From Flavobacteriaceae bacterium (GTDB lineage: Bacteria > Bacteroidota > Bacteroidia > Flavobacteriales > Flavobacteriaceae), in contig JAUWLK010000037.1 of the NCBI GenBank assembly GCA_030613745.1, forward strand, positions 1 to 15,427: a stretch of 15,427 nt of DNA. Direction: 5' to 3'. This document shows positions 1 to 6,468 of this stretch, piece by piece. Position 1 is the stretch's first letter. Each line of letters opens with the position of its first letter. The notes beneath the pieces were generated by a model. It saw nothing but the letters and a program-made list of their open reading frames with translations. It searched no databases and was not told where the DNA came from. The translations under genes and the position numbers were made by a program.

Positions 1-615
1 GGATGTTTGTTTGAAAGTAAAAAATTATATGAAAATCAAGTTGGTGATTGGATTGGACAAGAATTAAAGCAAAAAGGATATCAGATTGAACCCAAAGCTG
101 AACAAATGTTGGTAGAATTCTTAGGGACTGATTTATCAAAAATTAATAATGAATTAGATAAATTAATGCTGATATTACCAAAAGGAACAGTGATTTCTGC
201 TATTCATATTGAAGAAAATATTGGGATTAGTAAAGATTTTAACAATTTTGAATTACGAAAAGCTGTAGGAGAGAAACAAATAGTAAAAGCAAATCAAATA
301 GCTTATTATTTTGCACAAAATCCCAAAAGTAACCCTTTGATAATGACAATTTCTTTGTTGAATAGTTTTTTTACACAATTACTATTGTATCACGGATTGA
401 AAGATAAAGGTAAAATCAATGTTGCTAAAATGTTACGAATCAATCCTTACTTTGTTAATGAATACCAGAGTGCAGCTCGAAATTATCCTATGAGAAAAGT
501 AGCACAAGTTATTTCACTTTTACGCGAAGCTGATTTGAAAAGTAAAGGAGTAGGAGCAACAAATTTACCTCAAGGAGATATATTAAAAGAATTGTTGTTT
601 AAGGTTATGCACTAA
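1..615 (+). CDS. holA: DNA polymerase III subunit delta, C-terminal part (5' end outside window)
   Basis: The frame is open from the first base and reads GCLFESKKLYENQVGDWI, so the gene begins upstream; the TTG at position 7 is not the start. About 204 codons remain, ending in TAA. The text matches the middle and C-terminal part of the delta subunit: the end of the AAA+ module (KKLYENQVGDWI, then the helical stretch with TDLSKINNELDKLML) and the C-terminal helical collar domain (from about FELRKAVGEKQIVKA to the end, with a YPMRKVAQVISLLREADLKSKG helix region). In the family, delta opens the beta sliding clamp within the clamp loader complex at the replication fork. It converges on the minus-strand yggS-type gene, with 365 bp between the two stops. 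Assignment is from recognisable family sequence; the ATPase-like N-terminal domain cannot be seen. Confidence 0.9.
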   Translation, partial: GCLFESKKLYENQVGDWIGQELKQKGYQIEPKAEQMLVEFLGTDLSKINNELDKLMLILPKGTVISAIHIEENIGISKDFNNFELRKAVGEKQIVKANQIAYYFAQNPKSNPLIMTISLLNSFFTQLLLYHGLKDKGKINVAKMLRINPYFVNEYQSAARNYPMRKVAQVISLLREADLKSKGVGATNLPQGDILKELLFKVMH

Positions 616-643
616 TTTTGAAGTAGAAAGAAGTAAGTAGTAA

Positions 644-660
644 AGAGCCAAGAGCCAAGA
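644..660. repeat. Short AGAGCCA tandem repeat in a purine-rich tract
   Basis: Two full copies of AGAGCCA (644-650, 651-657) and a partial third (AGA) sit at the end of a purine-rich tract that starts just after the holA stop (about 620). A run of eight T follows at 661-668. No stem precedes the T run, so it is not a clear intrinsic terminator. Low-complexity tracts of this kind are frequent between flavobacterial genes (from memory). No function is assigned. Confidence 0.5.
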
Positions 661-700
661 TTTTTTTTATCTAGCACGATAGCAAAATAGGTTAAGAACC

Positions 701-936
701 TAAGTAACGTGAGTTCGATATAAAAATTATTGAAATAAATTGATAATCAGAAAGTTAATAAATATTCATCTCTGCAAATTTTACTTTTTCAGTAAAATAG
801 CCTGTGCTGAACTTGATTCAGTATGGCAGTCTCATCATTAAAAAGAGATTGCCACAGTCATACCTCTTTCGCAAAAACGTAAACACTTAAAATTTAATTA
901 ATTAGATTATTTGTTAAGTCGAACTCACGTTAAGTA
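701..936. mobile_element. Candidate MITE-like non-autonomous element
   Basis: Perfect 12-bp terminal inverted repeats, ACGTGAGTTCGA at 707-718 and TCGAACTCACGT at 919-930, bound a 224-bp interior without any substantial reading frame. The six bases TAAGTA occur immediately outside both ends (701-706 and 931-936), as a target-site duplication would. Counting the two palindromic flanking bases, the inverted match is 14 bp (705-718 with 919-932). Inside lies an imperfect hairpin (824-833 with 845-854, one G-T pair, 11-nt loop) in a segment richer in G and C than its surroundings. The central text (around 801-870) resembles a dispersed repeat that I recall from Flavobacteriaceae genomes. No transposase is encoded, so any movement would need one in trans. 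The direct repeat is only 6 bp, so chance is not excluded. Confidence 0.6.
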
Positions 937-944
937 AGAGGTTT

Positions 945-982
945 AAAGCCCTTCCCTTTGGGAAGGGTTGGGATGGGCTTTT
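945..982. terminator. GC-rich hairpin repeat between convergent genes, possible terminator
   Basis: CCCTTCCC (949-956) and GGGAAGGG (960-967) form a perfect 8-bp stem with a TTT loop. An alternative longer fold pairs AAAGCCC (945-951) with GGGCTTT (975-981) around an inner TTCCC/GGGAA stem, and is followed by a short T run that overlaps the yggS stop codon. Its place between convergent stops suits a terminator for holA. The U-tract is short on both strands, so efficiency is uncertain. Near-identical motifs occur at gene ends in many flavobacterial genomes (from memory), so it may equally be a dispersed repeat. Confidence 0.5.
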
Positions 983-1658
983 AAGCTATATAATTTCTTG
1001 CTCCAAAAATAGCACTACCAACTCTTATCATATTACTACCTTTTTTAATTGCTATTTGATAATCATCACTCATACCCATTGATAAAGTTGAAAATTGAAA
1101 GTTTAAAGTTAAAGGTTTATTTGTAATTAGTTTATCAAAAAAAACTTTTAACGAATCAAATTCTTTGGCAATCTGTTCTTTATCTTCAGTAAAACTAGCC
1201 ATACCCATAAGTCCAACTAATTTGATGTTTTTTAAGCTCTGAAATTCAGACGATGCTACTATTTGTTCAATTTCTTCAAAAGTTAATCCAAATTTTGTTT
1301 CTTCTTGTGCTATTCTGGCTTGTAACAAACAATTAATAACTCTATTGTGTTTTTTAGCTTGTTTATCAATTTCTTTTAAGGTTTTAAAACTATCTACACC
1401 ATGTATTAAGTTTACAAAATGAGCCATATATTTTACCTTGTTCCTTTGTAAATGTCCAATCATATGCCATTGGATATCTTTTGGCAAAACTTCATACTTA
1501 TTAACCATTTCTTGGATTTTATTTTCACCAAAATTTCTTTGCCCGGCATTATAAGCTTCTTGAATATCGGAAATGGGTTTTGTTTTTGAAACTGCAACTA
1601 ATGAAATATTTTTTTTCAGTTGTTTCTTAAAATTTATAAGATTTTGTTTTATAAGCAT
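981..1658 (-). CDS. YggS/PROSC family pyridoxal phosphate-binding homeostasis protein
   Basis: This is a 225-residue protein of the usual YggS/PLPHP length and single alanine-racemase-like barrel fold. The PLP lysine is Lys25 in LVAVSKTKP. Other family signatures are AGQRNFGENKIQEM (about 38-51), WHMIGHLQRNK (about 64-74) and the C-terminal phosphate-binding part LSMGMSDDYQIAIKKGSN followed by RVGSAIFGAR. The family has no known catalytic activity and buffers free PLP in the cytoplasm; loss disturbs amino acid and keto acid metabolism in other bacteria. It is the last gene of the minus-strand serC operon, 22 bp after the DUF1015 gene, so it travels with the PLP enzyme SerC. The loop before LSMGMS (residues about 182-192) is encoded by a degenerate 7-bp repeat. 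The ATG start fits family N-termini. Confidence 0.92.
   Translation of the reverse strand: MLIKQNLINFKKQLKKNISLVAVSKTKPISDIQEAYNAGQRNFGENKIQEMVNKYEVLPKDIQWHMIGHLQRNKVKYMAHFVNLIHGVDSFKTLKEIDKQAKKHNRVINCLLQARIAQEETKFGLTFEEIEQIVASSEFQSLKNIKLVGLMGMASFTEDKEQIAKEFDSLKVFFDKLITNKPLTLNFQFSTLSMGMSDDYQIAIKKGSNMIRVGSAIFGARNYIA
1087..1114. repeat. Degenerate heptamer repeat inside the yggS-type gene
   Basis: Four consecutive 7-bp units read GTTGAAA, ATTGAAA, GTTTAAA and GTTAAAG on the plus strand. They lie within the coding sequence and encode most of the segment PLTLNFQFSTL, just before the conserved LSMGMS motif, where family members vary in length and sequence. Units of this type are common as intergenic low-complexity repeats in flavobacteria (from memory). 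Here one seems to have been absorbed into a surface loop without breaking the frame. Confidence 0.5.
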
Positions 1659-1680
1659 TTAAATTAGTTTTATTTATATT

Positions 1681-2919
1681 TTACTTTAATTCAAAAATTG
1701 TTAATCCACTTCTTAACTTTGGTTCTACATAAGTACTTTTTGGAGGCATAGTTAAGTTATTATCTGCAACTAATTTTAATTGAGAAACTGATAGAGGAAT
1801 CATACCAAATCCTATTTTAAATTTACCCGAATCAACTTCGTTTTTTAATTGCATTTGGTTTAAAATTTCTGGTATATAAGTTATGGTTTTGTTATTAGTT
1901 AAATCATCAATTCCCAATATTGGTTTTAAAATTGTTTTATATAGAATTTGAGAATCCAGGTCATCTAGCGCATTATTTATTATATAATTTGACTTTCTAA
2001 GGTATAACTTATAGTATTCTCCATCTAAATACATGCTAAAATGATGTTTTTTAGATGGTTTATAAAATTGCTGACCTAAATTTTCGATTCTATAAAATTC
2101 ATCCAATCTTATTAAAAATTCTTCTTTAGTTAATTTATTCAAAGACTTTACAAAACGGTTAAAAGAAGATATTTTTAGATTCGATTCAGGAATTAAATAA
2201 CTCATAAAATAATTATAGTTTTTATCTCCTTTATTTGTTTTATTTTCTTTATTCAATTTGTTGGATAAAAAAAGAGAAGAAGCTATCCGATGATGACCAT
2301 CAGCAATATATACTGAATTTATTTTTTTAAACTCAGCTTCAATTTGTTTGATCTCCTTATCATTTTCTATTAACCAAAATAAATGAGTCCTGTTTTTATT
2401 TGTTGTAAATTCATATTCAGCTCTTTGCTTTTTATATTTTTGATAGATTGAAGTTAAAAAGTCATTATCAGGATAGGTAATTAATATGGGTTCGGCATTA
2501 AAACCAGTTATGTCTAAATAATGTCCAAACAATTCTTCACGATCTTTTAAAGTTTTTTCATGCTTTTTAATCACATTGTCTTTATAATCTTGGATACTGG
2601 AAAGTGCAATCAAACCCCAGAAGGTAATATTATCAAATGTTTTTTGATGTAAATAAAATAAAGGTTTTTCATCTGTAGTAAAAATACCATTTTCTTTGAA
2701 TTCATAAAAACGGTTATGCACCAATTTAAACCGCTCAACACCAGTCACATGCTTATTAAATTTAAATCCAGGTTTAAGTATGTGTAAAAAAGAAAAAGGA
2801 TTTAATTTTAATAAACTTTTTAGTTCCTTTTTATCATAAATTTCATAGGATCTGGTTGTTACTAAAGCAACTTTATCCCGTGTTGGTCGGACTGCTCTAA
2901 ATGGTTTTACTATTGCCAT
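1681..2919 (-). CDS. DUF1015 family protein, possibly linked to serine metabolism
   Basis: This is a 412-residue protein with the layout of the DUF1015 family. The N-terminal part reads VKPFRAVRPTRDKVALVTTRSYEIY, the conserved IKKHEKTLKDREE block is at about 117-129, and the invariant-looking ADGHHRIASS motif has DGHHR at 207-211, followed by YLIPESNLKISSFNRFV. The C-terminal third (about 330-400) includes GFGMIPLSVSQLKLVADN and MPPKSTYVEPKLRSG. No signal peptide or membrane segment is visible, so it should be cytoplasmic. The biochemical role of the family is not settled. The gene sits between serA (9 bp upstream) and the yggS-type gene. The G-H-H-R text resembles the phosphate-binding motif of ParB/sulfiredoxin-fold enzymes, a fold that includes free-serine kinases, so a serine or phosphoserine role is a reasonable hypothesis but unproven. 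Confidence 0.85.
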   Translation of the reverse strand: MAIVKPFRAVRPTRDKVALVTTRSYEIYDKKELKSLLKLNPFSFLHILKPGFKFNKHVTGVERFKLVHNRFYEFKENGIFTTDEKPLFYLHQKTFDNITFWGLIALSSIQDYKDNVIKKHEKTLKDREELFGHYLDITGFNAEPILITYPDNDFLTSIYQKYKKQRAEYEFTTNKNRTHLFWLIENDKEIKQIEAEFKKINSVYIADGHHRIASSLFLSNKLNKENKTNKGDKNYNYFMSYLIPESNLKISSFNRFVKSLNKLTKEEFLIRLDEFYRIENLGQQFYKPSKKHHFSMYLDGEYYKLYLRKSNYIINNALDDLDSQILYKTILKPILGIDDLTNNKTITYIPEILNQMQLKNEVDSGKFKIGFGMIPLSVSQLKLVADNNLTMPPKSTYVEPKLRSGLTIFELK

Positions 2920-2928
2920 TTTTTATTC

Positions 2929-3879
2929 TTATCCTAAAATTTCAATAATTTGAGAAGCCAATTCTTCACCAATTCTACCTTGAGCTTCACCAGTTGCACC
3001 TCCAATATGAGGTGTTAACGAAATGTTTGTATTCATTAATAATTGAATTTCAGGAGTTGGTTCATTTTCAAAAACATCTAAGGCTGCGTTTGATATTTTA
3101 CCGTTTTCAATAGCTTTTACCAAGGCAACTTCATCAATTACACCACCACGAGCGGCATTTATAATTCCAGAACCGTTTTTCATCATGTCAAATTCTTTGG
3201 TAGAAATCACGTACTCTTTTTGAGCAGGCATATGCAAAGAAATAAAATCAGATTGTTTTAAAACATCTTCTTTTGATATGGTATTAATAGTAAAATTAAC
3301 AGTTTGTCCATCGTAAAATTCGAATTCAATAGTTACATTATCAACAAATGGATCAAAAGCAACAACTTTCATACCTACACCCAAAGCAATTTTGGCTGTA
3401 GCTTGGCCTATTCGGCCAAAACCTAATATTCCAAGAGTTTTTCCTTTTAATTCAACACCTTTTGCATAAGATTTTTTTAATTCTTTGAATTTTAAATCAC
3501 CTTCTAATGGCATATTTTGATTGGAATCGTGTAAGAATCGAACCATGCCAAAAAGATGTGCAAAAACTAATTCGGCTACTGAATGGGAAGAAGCAGCAGG
3601 AGTATTGATAACTTTTAATCCTTTTTCACGAGCGTATTCAACATCAATATTATCCATTCCGACACCACCTCGTCCAATAATTTTTAATGAAGAACAAGCA
3701 TCAATGATGTCTTTTCTCACTTTAGTAGCACTTCTTACTAATAAAACATCAATTTGATTTTCATTGATAAAATTTATTAATTGTTCTTGAGCTACAGTTT
3801 TTAATATTACCTCAAAACCAGCTTTTTCTAAAGCAACTACACCTGAAGTTGCAATGCCATCATTTGCTAATACTTTCAT
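2929..3879 (-). CDS. serA: D-3-phosphoglycerate dehydrogenase, short form without ACT domain
   Basis: This enzyme oxidises 3-phosphoglycerate to 3-phosphohydroxypyruvate with NAD, the first step of phosphorylated serine synthesis. The 316 residues form a single 2-hydroxyacid dehydrogenase unit: a substrate domain (about 1-95 and 290-316) around a Rossmann domain with GILGFGRIG (150-158). The catalytic triad is visible as Arg244 (NAARGG), Glu273 (ENEP) and His291 (TPHIGG). IIGRGGVGMDNID (68-79) and AASSHSVAELVF (95-106) are typical of SerA rather than of lactate dehydrogenases. The C-terminal ACT regulatory domain of E. coli SerA is absent, so serine feedback by that route is not expected. A loop at about 181-200 (NVTIEFEFYDGQTVNFTINT) appears typical of Bacteroidota members. 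It lies 21 bp after the thioesterase gene and shares an operon with serC. Confidence 0.94.
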   Translation of the reverse strand: MKVLANDGIATSGVVALEKAGFEVILKTVAQEQLINFINENQIDVLLVRSATKVRKDIIDACSSLKIIGRGGVGMDNIDVEYAREKGLKVINTPAASSHSVAELVFAHLFGMVRFLHDSNQNMPLEGDLKFKELKKSYAKGVELKGKTLGILGFGRIGQATAKIALGVGMKVVAFDPFVDNVTIEFEFYDGQTVNFTINTISKEDVLKQSDFISLHMPAQKEYVISTKEFDMMKNGSGIINAARGGVIDEVALVKAIENGKISNAALDVFENEPTPEIQLLMNTNISLTPHIGGATGEAQGRIGEELASQIIEILG

Positions 3880-3900
3880 TTTATATATTTTATAATTATT

Positions 3901-4326
3901 TTAATTTCTTAATACACTAAACACACAGCGTGCTACTGCAATAATATTTTCTTTATCATGGTATAATTTGATATCAACTTTTACTATTCTTTTTCCATTT
4001 TTAATGATTTCCGCTTCAGCGTAAAAATCTTTGGGTTCTGAGCCATGTAAATAGTCAACACGCATGTCAATTGTACTAACTTTATCAGTTATTGCAGTCA
4101 TGGTAGTCATTGCTGCAATACCTCCAGCTGTATCGGCAATACTTGCCTGAATACCACCATGCCAACGTTTTTGAATAAAATCACCAATAAATTCCTCTTT
4201 AAAAGGAATGTGAATTTTGGTGTAACCTTCTTGTAATTCTAGAATTTCTAAACCCAATAATTTATTTGCAGGCATTTTATTTTCAATAGCATGCTTTAAT
4301 AAACCAAATTTTATTTCTTGAGTCAT
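3901..4326 (-). CDS. PaaI-type hotdog-fold thioesterase
   Basis: This is a 141-residue protein with the single hotdog domain of the PaaI/4HBT thioesterase superfamily. The signature is RWHGGIQASIADTAGGIAAM: His56-Gly57-Gly58 starts the long helix and Asp65 is in the position of the usual catalytic acid. The second half (STIDMRVDYLHGS, then KDFYAEAEIIKNGKRIVKVDIKLY and AVARCVFSVL) matches the family's beta strands. Such enzymes hydrolyse acyl-CoA or aryl-CoA thioesters in the cytoplasm as multimers. The substrate cannot be read from sequence. The gene is wedged between serC (5-bp gap) and serA (21-bp gap), so it is almost certainly co-transcribed with serine genes, although no thioester occurs in that pathway. 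Confidence 0.87.
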   Translation of the reverse strand: MTQEIKFGLLKHAIENKMPANKLLGLEILELQEGYTKIHIPFKEEFIGDFIQKRWHGGIQASIADTAGGIAAMTTMTAITDKVSTIDMRVDYLHGSEPKDFYAEAEIIKNGKRIVKVDIKLYHDKENIIAVARCVFSVLRN

Positions 4327-4331
4327 TAATC

Positions 4332-5390
4332 TTATAATTTTTTCATCAAGTCAACCAAAACTTGAACACTTTCTAGAGGTAAAGCATTATACATACTTGC
4401 TCTATATCCTCCAACTGATCTATGACCTTTTAAACCATTGATTCCTGCATCTTTACACATTTGATCGAATTTTTCTTTTTTACTATCATCGGTCAATAAA
4501 AATGTAATATTCATATTTGATCTGTCTTCTTTTGCTGCCGAACCTTTAAATAGAGGGTTGTTATCTATTTCATTATAAAGCAATTCCGCTTTAGCGATAT
4601 TTATAGTTTCAATTGCCTCAACACCACCTAAATCTTTTAACCATTGTAGAGTTAGCATAGATACATATACCGGAAAAACAGCAGGAGTATTAAACATGCT
4701 ATCTTTTGAAATATGAATTTGGTAATCTAACATTGACGGAATTTGACGACCAGTTTTACCTAATATATTTTCTTTAACTACGATAAGCGTTGTACCTGCT
4801 GGACCCATATTTTTTTGAGCCCCGGCATAAATCAGATCAAATTGTGAAAAGTCTATTTTTCTGGAAAATATATCTGAACTCATATCACAAACTAAAATTC
4901 CATCCGTTTTAGGAAATTCTTTCATTTGTGTACCATAAATAGTATTATTACTGGTGCAGTGTATGTAATCAACATCTGTTGGAATACTATATTTTTTAGG
5001 GATATAGCTATAATTCTTATCTTTTGAAGAGGATATGACTTCAATATCACCTAATAATTTGGCTTCCTTAATAGCTTTTGAACTCCAAGTTCCTGTATCT
5101 AAATACGCAGCTTTTCCTCCTTCTTTTAGTAAGTTATAAGGTGTCATTAAAAATTCTAAACTAGCACCTCCCTGCAAAAATAATGCTGAATATCCTTTGC
5201 CTTTTAAATCTAAAAGTTCAAGAACCAAATTTCTTGCATTTTCCATTACTTCTACAAAATCAGGACTTCGATGAGAAATTTCGATTAATGATAGATCTAA
5301 ATTATTAAAATTAAGGACTGCTTTTGAAGCCTGTTTTAATACTTCTTGTGGTAAGATACAAGGGCCTGCACTAAAATTATGTTTTTTCAT
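4332..5390 (-). CDS. serC: Phosphoserine aminotransferase
   Basis: This PLP enzyme transfers an amino group from glutamate to 3-phosphohydroxypyruvate, giving O-phospho-L-serine; it can also serve pyridoxine synthesis. The length (352) is normal for class V SerC. Visible motifs are HNFSAGPCILP at the N-terminus, EISHRSPDF (37-45), FLQGGASLEF (71-80), the CTSNNTIYGTQ region (145-155), DMSSD (169-173) and the PLP lysine Lys193 in YAGAQKNMGPAG. KGHRSVGGYRASMYNALP near the C-terminus supplies substrate-binding His and Arg. It is the first gene of the minus-strand operon, with 81 bp before it. A one-mismatch TAnnTTTG-like box (CAATTTTG, complement of 5411-5418) lies about 20 bp before the ATG; no -33 element is apparent. 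Confidence 0.95.
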   Translation of the reverse strand: MKKHNFSAGPCILPQEVLKQASKAVLNFNNLDLSLIEISHRSPDFVEVMENARNLVLELLDLKGKGYSALFLQGGASLEFLMTPYNLLKEGGKAAYLDTGTWSSKAIKEAKLLGDIEVISSSKDKNYSYIPKKYSIPTDVDYIHCTSNNTIYGTQMKEFPKTDGILVCDMSSDIFSRKIDFSQFDLIYAGAQKNMGPAGTTLIVVKENILGKTGRQIPSMLDYQIHISKDSMFNTPAVFPVYVSMLTLQWLKDLGGVEAIETINIAKAELLYNEIDNNPLFKGSAAKEDRSNMNITFLLTDDSKKEKFDQMCKDAGINGLKGHRSVGGYRASMYNALPLESVQVLVDLMKKL

Positions 5391-5471
5391 TTTATGATTT
5401 TTTGATAATACAAAATTGTAGATTTTCTTTAATATAATATGTATAAAATCCTTAAAATTTATATTATTTTT

Positions 5472-6440
5472 TTATTTAGAATTGAATCCTTTATTTTGTA
5501 CAGATTTTGTTCTGAATCGTTTTTCGTTTTTCATCTCGGGTTGATTCAATACGCTAAATTGAAATATATCATTTCTTGAATAGTGCCCAATTACATCAAA
5601 ATCTAACTTACTCAAATTGATTTCTTCTAAATTGATATCAGCAATCAAAGCTCCAGATTTATCAAATAATGGTCCTGCAATTATTTTACCAAGAGGAGAA
5701 ACAATGACACTGCCTCCACGACACATATTTTCTGGTTCATCTTTTACTAAAGAGAGATATTTTTTTGGATACATAGATTTTGTAAAATACTGATTACATC
5801 CTAAAACAAAACACCTTCCTTCTAATGCAATATGTTGCATAGTAGAAGTCCATTCTTCTCTAGCATCTGCAGTAGGAGCTATATAAATTTCAACACCTTT
5901 TTTATACATTGACATTCTTGCCAAAGGCATATAATTTTCCCAACAAATAAGTCCTCCAAGTTTACCTATTTTAGTTTGAAAAGTTACTAAAGAATCACCT
6001 GATGCTTCACTCCAAATAATTCTTTCTGTTCCAGTAGGTTTAATTTTTCTATGCACGCCTAATAGACCATCAGTAGGTGAAATATATAGCATTGAACAAT
6101 ATAAACTTCCACTTATATTTTCTTTTTCTGTAATTCCAATTACCAAATAAACATTATTCAATTTTGCTAACCGCTCAAGCCTTTTTAAGTCATCACTCTG
6201 TATATCTATGCTATTTTTATAATATTCTGAATAAAGATTCCTACCTTCACTTGTTCTACTTCCTATTTTAGCTCCAAAGGAAAAACCTCTTGGATATCCG
6301 GGGATAAATGATTCAGGAAAAACAATTAACTCACATCCCTTTTTGGCATATTTCCTTGTAAGTTCTTCAACCTTAATAATTGTCTTTTCCTTATCGAAGA
6401 AAATTGGACTATCTTGAATTAAACATACTTTTATTTTCAT
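5472..6440 (-). CDS. Nitrilase (carbon-nitrogen hydrolase, branch 1 type)
   Basis: A 322-residue protein is predicted from the ATG at 6440. The frame is open to a TTG at 6461, but the family N-terminus MKIKVCLIQDSP begins at the ATG. The nitrilase triad is complete: Glu43 (FPESFIPGYPRG), Lys132 (HRKIKPTGTERIIW) and Cys166 (GGLICWENYMPLARMSMY). CWENYMPL, APTADAREEWTSTMQHIALEGRCFVLGCNQ and GHYSRNDIFQF are the marks of true nitrilases, which turn nitriles into carboxylic acids and ammonia, rather than of the amidase branches. They usually form spiral oligomers in the cytoplasm. The natural substrate is unknown. It starts 28 bp after the porX stop on the same strand, so it may be co-transcribed with porX. 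No clear terminator separates it from serC. Confidence 0.9.
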   Translation of the reverse strand: MKIKVCLIQDSPIFFDKEKTIIKVEELTRKYAKKGCELIVFPESFIPGYPRGFSFGAKIGSRTSEGRNLYSEYYKNSIDIQSDDLKRLERLAKLNNVYLVIGITEKENISGSLYCSMLYISPTDGLLGVHRKIKPTGTERIIWSEASGDSLVTFQTKIGKLGGLICWENYMPLARMSMYKKGVEIYIAPTADAREEWTSTMQHIALEGRCFVLGCNQYFTKSMYPKKYLSLVKDEPENMCRGGSVIVSPLGKIIAGPLFDKSGALIADINLEEINLSKLDFDVIGHYSRNDIFQFSVLNQPEMKNEKRFRTKSVQNKGFNSK

Positions 6441-6468
6441 ACAACTATGATATAAATACAATATTACT

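Noticed and set aside
7..9. TTG as a start codon of the first gene
   Set aside because: The frame is open to base 1 and the upstream residues fit holA, so the gene simply continues outside the window.
661..668. T8 run as the holA terminator
   Set aside because: No stem-loop lies directly before it; the preceding bases are a purine-rich repeat. The hairpin at 945-967 is a better candidate.
3521..3757. 78-codon plus-strand frame opposite serA
   Set aside because: It lies wholly within serA, has no recognisable domain, and is a typical shadow of an AT-rich coding strand.
6441..6461. Nitrilase start at the TTG (seven extra residues MYLYHSC)
   Set aside because: The ATG at 6440 matches the family N-terminus MKIKVCLIQ, and the seven residues before it look non-conserved.
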